Shown here: piece after piece, positions 59,088 through 64,000 of the stretch
How the letters are laid out: every line of letters starts with the position of its first letter
How positions within the stretch are numbered: the stretch's first letter is position 1
Origin: an uncultured Ectothiorhodospiraceae bacterium
Lineage (GTDB): Bacteria > Pseudomonadota > Gammaproteobacteria > UBA6429 > Thiohalophilaceae
Length of the DNA: 64,000 bases
Reading direction: 5' to 3'
Assembly: GCA_947258695.1 (NCBI GenBank)
Contig: CAMYJG010000005.1
Location: 1-64,000, forward strand
Notes under the pieces: generated by a model
Told to the model about the DNA's origin: nothing
The model's database searches: none
Seen by the model: the letters and a program-made list of their open reading frames with translations, nothing else
Translations under genes and position numbers: made by a program

Positions 59088-59156
59088 TTACTCATAATAA
59101 TTAATACCTATTAAGGATAATATGAAGTTATATATCTTCATATTTCATTGAAAATC

Positions 59157-59205
59157 GCCGCTCCAGTGCATCCCTGCACTCGCGGCATATGTACATCCTG
59201 TACAT
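59157..59205. repeat. Two tandem hairpins (GCCGC..AGTGCA/TGCACT..GCGGC and ATGTACA-TCC-TGTACAT)
   Basis: Perfect short palindromes read directly, next to the fba terminator. Confidence 0.7.
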
Positions 59206-59235
59206 AAAAAAGGCGGGTTATTACCCGCCTTTTTA
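59206..59235. terminator. Intrinsic terminator downstream of fba
   Basis: AAAAAAGGCGGGTTATTACCCGCCTTTTT. Confidence 0.9.
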
Positions 59236-59256
59236 AAACTACATTTAAGAATAAAC

Positions 59257-60294
59257 TTACTTGTAGAAACCAACCATTGTTTCTAATGATTTAACCTTGA
59301 TTTTATCTGCATTACCAGCACAACCGAAAGCTTCGAAACGTGCTTTACAAATATCTTTCATTGCCGCAGTAGATTCTTTTAAGAATTTACGTGGATCAAA
59401 GTTAGATGGGTTTTCAGCAAGGTGTTTACGAACTGAACCTGTTGATGCCATACGCAAGTCAGTATCGATGTTAACTTTACGAACACCTGACTTGATACCA
59501 GCCTGAATTTCTTCTACTGGTACACCGTAAGTTTGACCCATATCACCACCGTAGTTGTTGATGATTTCTAACCAGTCTTGTGGCACTGAAGAAGAACCGT
59601 GCATTACAAGGTGAGTGTTAGGTAATTTAGCGTGAATTTCTTCGATACGATCGATACGTAAAATGTCACCCGTTGGTTCTTTAGTGAATTTGTAAGCACC
59701 ATGTGAAGTACCGATAGCGATAGCTAATGCATCAACGTTAGTTGCTTCTACGAAGTCAGCGGCTTCATCAACACCAGTCAGTAATTGGTCCATATCCAAT
59801 TTACCTTCTGCGCCGTGACCGTCTTCTTCACCCATTTCGCCAGTTTCTAATGAACCTAAGCAACCGAGTTCACCTTCAACTGACACACCACCAGCGTGCG
59901 CCATTTTTACTACTTCTTTAGTTACATCAACGTTGTACTCAAAAGAAGCCGGTGTTTTCATGTCTGCCATTAAAGAACCGTCCATCATAACTGATGAGAA
60001 ACCAGACTGGATTGAACGTAAGCATACTGCTGGTTCTGATCCGTGATCCTGGTGCATAACAACCGGAATGTGTGGATACATTTCAATTGCCGCAGAAATT
60101 AAGTGACGTAAGAATGGTTCGCCCGCGTAAGAACGTGCACCTGCAGAACCTTGCATAATAACAGGACTGTTACATTCATCAGCAGCTTGCATGATTGAAT
60201 GAACTTGTTCCATGTTGTTTACATTAAATGCTGGCATGCCGTAGCTGTTTTCAGCTGCATGATCCAGTAATTGGCGAAGTGATATAAGGGCCAT
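59257..60294 (-). CDS. fba: Class II fructose-bisphosphate aldolase (Calvin-cycle subtype)
   Basis: [77 protein letters not shown]. Confidence 0.96.
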   Translation of the reverse strand: MALISLRQLLDHAAENSYGMPAFNVNNMEQVHSIMQAADECNSPVIMQGSAGARSYAGEPFLRHLISAAIEMYPHIPVVMHQDHGSEPAVCLRSIQSGFSSVMMDGSLMADMKTPASFEYNVDVTKEVVKMAHAGGVSVEGELGCLGSLETGEMGEEDGHGAEGKLDMDQLLTGVDEAADFVEATNVDALAIAIGTSHGAYKFTKEPTGDILRIDRIEEIHAKLPNTHLVMHGSSSVPQDWLEIINNYGGDMGQTYGVPVEEIQAGIKSGVRKVNIDTDLRMASTGSVRKHLAENPSNFDPRKFLKESTAAMKDICKARFEAFGCAGNADKIKVKSLETMVGFYK

Positions 60295-60345
60295 TGTGAT
60301 CTCCTTAGGATTTCAGTTTTTAAAAGTTTAGTTTTATATTAATAA

Positions 60346-61809
60346 TTAATGTGTTTTTTCCGGATCAACCGATTGTTCTAAATCACCACCAACACGAACA
60401 ATAGACATTGTGTTTGTGCCACCGGCATCACCCATGGTTTCACCACGTGTAACAAGTATTAAATCTCCATCACGAACGGAGCCTCGACGTAATAATTCAT
60501 CAACGGCTTCTTTCATAATGGTTGCGCGATCTTCATCTTCTGCAACTTCAAAACTCACCGGGTAAACACCTCTGAACAAGGTAACTTTACGGCGGGTTTC
60601 AACATATTTAGTTAATGCAAAAATTGGTATACCCGAGCTGATACGTGACATCCAACGTGGGGTTGAGCCTGACTCAGTCAAAGCTGCAATTGCTTTTACA
60701 CCGAGATGATTAGCGGTATACATTGAAGCCATCGCAATAGCTTCATCGATACGATTAAAATGTGAATCAATGCGGTGATCAGATCGTTTAGCGATACGTT
60801 CTTTTTCAGCAACCAGACAAATTCTATCCATTGCTTCGATAGCTTTATCCGGATACTTACCGCTCGCTGTTTCAGCTGACAACATAACTGCATCTGTGCC
60901 ATCTAACACAGCATTGGCAACGTCAAAAACCTCGGCACGGGTAGGAATATGACTGGTAATCATTGATTCCATCATTTGTGTTGCCGTGATAACAATACGG
61001 TTCATTTTACGTGCTTTTTGAATCAGCATTTTCTGTACTGGTGGTAATGCAGCATCACCAATTTCAACACCCAAATCACCACGAGCAACCATGATGACAT
61101 CCGATGCCTCAATAATTTCTTCTACATTATCCAGCGCATCAGCTCGTTCTACTTTAGCAACGATATCAGCATGACCACCCGCCGCTGTCATTAAATTACG
61201 CGCATCGTGTAAGTCTTGACCCGTAACCGGAAAAGAGACCGCTAAATAATCGGCTTCCATTTTCGCAGCTGTTTTAATGTCTTCTTTATCTTTTTCAGTT
61301 AATGCCGGCGCAGATAAACCGCCACCCATTTTATTTAAGCCTTTACGATCAGACAATTCACCACCGATTGCCACCTTACAGCGAACCTCGGTACCATGAA
61401 CTTCATCAACCCAAAGACTGATACGTCCGTCATCAAGCAATAAAGTATCTCCACGCGATACATCCTCCGGTAAGGCTTTATAAGCCATGCCGACACGTTC
61501 TACCGTACCCGCGTTGGGGTCCATTGCTGTATCTAAAATAAATGAATCGCCATCATTTAGCATTATTTTAGTATCTTTGAATTTTTCAATTCGAATTTTT
61601 GGACCTTGAAGATCACACAGCACACCTACCTGGCGGCCATGTGCACGAGCGCGATTACGTAATTTTTCAGCACGCTCTATGTGTTCTTCCGGGTTACCAT
61701 GCGAGAAATTAATACGGACAACATCAACACCCGCTTCAATAATTCGATCCAACATTTTTGCATCGTTTGTTGCAGGGCCTAATGTGGCTATAATTTTAGT
61801 ACGTCTCAT
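60346..61809 (-). CDS. pyk: Pyruvate kinase
   Basis: TKIIATLGPATND, VVRINFSHG, DLQGPKIRIEKF, VARGDLGVEIG, TATQMMESMI. Confidence 0.96.
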   Translation of the reverse strand: MRRTKIIATLGPATNDAKMLDRIIEAGVDVVRINFSHGNPEEHIERAEKLRNRARAHGRQVGVLCDLQGPKIRIEKFKDTKIMLNDGDSFILDTAMDPNAGTVERVGMAYKALPEDVSRGDTLLLDDGRISLWVDEVHGTEVRCKVAIGGELSDRKGLNKMGGGLSAPALTEKDKEDIKTAAKMEADYLAVSFPVTGQDLHDARNLMTAAGGHADIVAKVERADALDNVEEIIEASDVIMVARGDLGVEIGDAALPPVQKMLIQKARKMNRIVITATQMMESMITSHIPTRAEVFDVANAVLDGTDAVMLSAETASGKYPDKAIEAMDRICLVAEKERIAKRSDHRIDSHFNRIDEAIAMASMYTANHLGVKAIAALTESGSTPRWMSRISSGIPIFALTKYVETRRKVTLFRGVYPVSFEVAEDEDRATIMKEAVDELLRRGSVRDGDLILVTRGETMGDAGGTNTMSIVRVGGDLEQSVDPEKTH

Positions 61810-61833
61810 ATTTTTTAAATTTTTCTCGTTTAA

Positions 61834-63012
61834 TTATTTTGCTTGTTCTTCTAACATGGCAACGGCTGGTAATACTTTACCTTCTAAATATTCTAAGAAA
61901 GCACCACCCGCTGTAGAGATATAAGACACTTTGTCGAAAATATCATATTTTTGGATTGCAGCAATTGTGTCACCACCGCCCGCTAAACTGAAACCAGCAG
62001 AATTCGCAATTGCCATTGAAACAGTCTTAGTACCTTCACCAAACTGATCAAATTCAAATACACCAACAGGACCATTCCAAACAATTGTGCCTGCTTTAGC
62101 AATGATGTCTGCTAGTACTTTTGCTGAGTCTGGGCCGATATCAAAGATCATATCATCGTCAGCACACTCATCAGCCGCTTTTAATGTTGCTTCTGCTGTT
62201 TCTGCAAATTCTTTTGCGCATACAATGTCAGTTGCAATTGGAATACTCGCACCACGTGCTTCCATTTTTTTGATTAATGCTTTTGCAGTATCAACTAAAT
62301 CTTCTTCATATAAAGATTTACCTACGTTATAACCTTTCGCTGCTAAAAACGTATTTGCAATACCACCACCAACAACGAGTTGGTCAACTTTTTCTGATAA
62401 TGCTTCTAATACTGTTAATTTAGTAGACACTTTTGAACCACCAACGATAGCTACCATTGGACGAGCAGGCTCTGCTAATGCTTTAGCAAGGCTGTCTAAT
62501 TCTTCTGATAATAAGATACCCGCGCAAGCTGTCGGCGCCTGGACACCTACGCCGTGTGTTGAAGCTTGAGCACGGTGAGCTGTACCAAATGCATCCATAA
62601 CAAATACATCACAAAGTGCAGCGTATTTTTTCGCTAATGCTTCGTCGTCTTTCTTTTCACCGGCATTAAAACGAACGTTTTCTAAAAGAACACAATCGCC
62701 AGCAGCAACTTCAAAACCACCATCTAAGTAATCTTTGATTAACTTAACCTCTTTACCAAGCTTTTCTGTCATTACAGTTGCGATAGGTGCCATTGAGTTT
62801 TCTTCGTCAACTTTACCTTCTTCAGGACGACCACGGTGAGACATCACCATAACCTTAGCACCTGCTTTCATGCAGTGCTCAACAGTTGGCATTGATGCGG
62901 TGATACGCGCATCAGATGTTACAACACCATCTTTAACCGGTACGTTTAAGTCAGCACGAATTAAAACGCGCTTACCAGCAAGATCAAGATCAGTTAATTT
63001 AATAAAAGACAT
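61834..63012 (-). CDS. pgk: Phosphoglycerate kinase
   Basis: [59 protein letters not shown]. Confidence 0.97.
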   Translation of the reverse strand: MSFIKLTDLDLAGKRVLIRADLNVPVKDGVVTSDARITASMPTVEHCMKAGAKVMVMSHRGRPEEGKVDEENSMAPIATVMTEKLGKEVKLIKDYLDGGFEVAAGDCVLLENVRFNAGEKKDDEALAKKYAALCDVFVMDAFGTAHRAQASTHGVGVQAPTACAGILLSEELDSLAKALAEPARPMVAIVGGSKVSTKLTVLEALSEKVDQLVVGGGIANTFLAAKGYNVGKSLYEEDLVDTAKALIKKMEARGASIPIATDIVCAKEFAETAEATLKAADECADDDMIFDIGPDSAKVLADIIAKAGTIVWNGPVGVFEFDQFGEGTKTVSMAIANSAGFSLAGGGDTIAAIQKYDIFDKVSYISTAGGAFLEYLEGKVLPAVAMLEEQAK

Positions 63013-63103
63013 TTATTAGAACTCCTAAATTTTTAAAATATTTAACGCAAAGACACTTCTTTAAAATATCCATGCGTTAAATATTTGAATCCATTGTTTA
63101 AAA

Positions 63104-63143
63104 ATGGATTCCGGAGAAGCATTACATGCTTTCCGGAATGACA
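63104..63143. repeat. Short palindrome of the GGATTCCGG...CCGGAATGACA type
   Basis: atggattccggagaagcattacatgctttccggaatgacat. Confidence 0.65.
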
Positions 63144-63180
63144 TCTTCTTCCAATTAATTAAATATCTAATTGGAAATAA

Positions 63181-63297
63181 GCGAGAGATTTTGTTCACTG
63201 GGTAGGCGCGGTTTGAATTTAAAAGCGGAGCGTACAATAAGGTACGTGAGCATTTTAAATTTAGACCGCAACGCCCCCAGGGGACAAAAGATCCGCT
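63181..63297. repeat. ~117-bp long imperfect palindrome between gap and pgk
   Basis: Arms GCGAGAGATTTTGTTCACTGGGTAGGCGCGGTTTGAATTTAAAAGCGGAGCGTAC and reverse complement of right arm GCGGATCTTTTGTCCCCTGGGGGCGTTGCGGTCTAAATTTAAAATGCTCACGTAC. Confidence 0.8.
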
Positions 63298-63301
63298 TAT
63301 T

Positions 63302-64000
<699 letters not shown>

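Overview
This 64 kb window comes from a gammaproteobacterium-like chromosome and is densely coding. No rRNA, tRNA or CRISPR array was recognised.

Core regions: a glcF-like gene, coq7, the osmC/crp pair, an rpe-gph-trpE-[GxxExxY remnant]-trpG-trpD-trpC operon, djlA, a cnoX/ybbN-like gene, rlmG, purEK, and at the right edge a gap-pgk-pyk-fba run (gap truncated by the window end).

Accessory regions:
(1) About 21.6-46.2 kb is an almost entirely minus-strand block of metal, redox and membrane functions: DUF302, cytochromes c, TVP38, porin, APC permease, YHS/HMA-like, CBS, patatin, a lycopene-cyclase-domain protein, FAD oxidoreductases, DUF5676, ICMT, CFA synthase, YncE, SHOCT, DUF411 and a CusA/CusB/TolC efflux system.
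(2) About 51.0-58.9 kb is a glycolipid locus whose gene content resembles the mycobacterial decaprenyl-phosphoryl-arabinose pathway: HAD-UbiA fusion, DprE1-like, DprE2-like, epimerase, FAD protein, GtrA and a GT39-like transferase. It is my best candidate for an under-described system.

The window also holds several genomic scars: a CopA P-type ATPase with a large internal deletion, a frameshifted cupredoxin, a frameshifted GxxExxY gene inside the trp operon flanked by inverted copies of a dispersed repeat, a truncated GFA enzyme colliding with a sulfotransferase, and a truncated HMA-like paralog. There are several MITE/REP-like palindromes.

All family calls come from reading translated sequence; no database searches were run.
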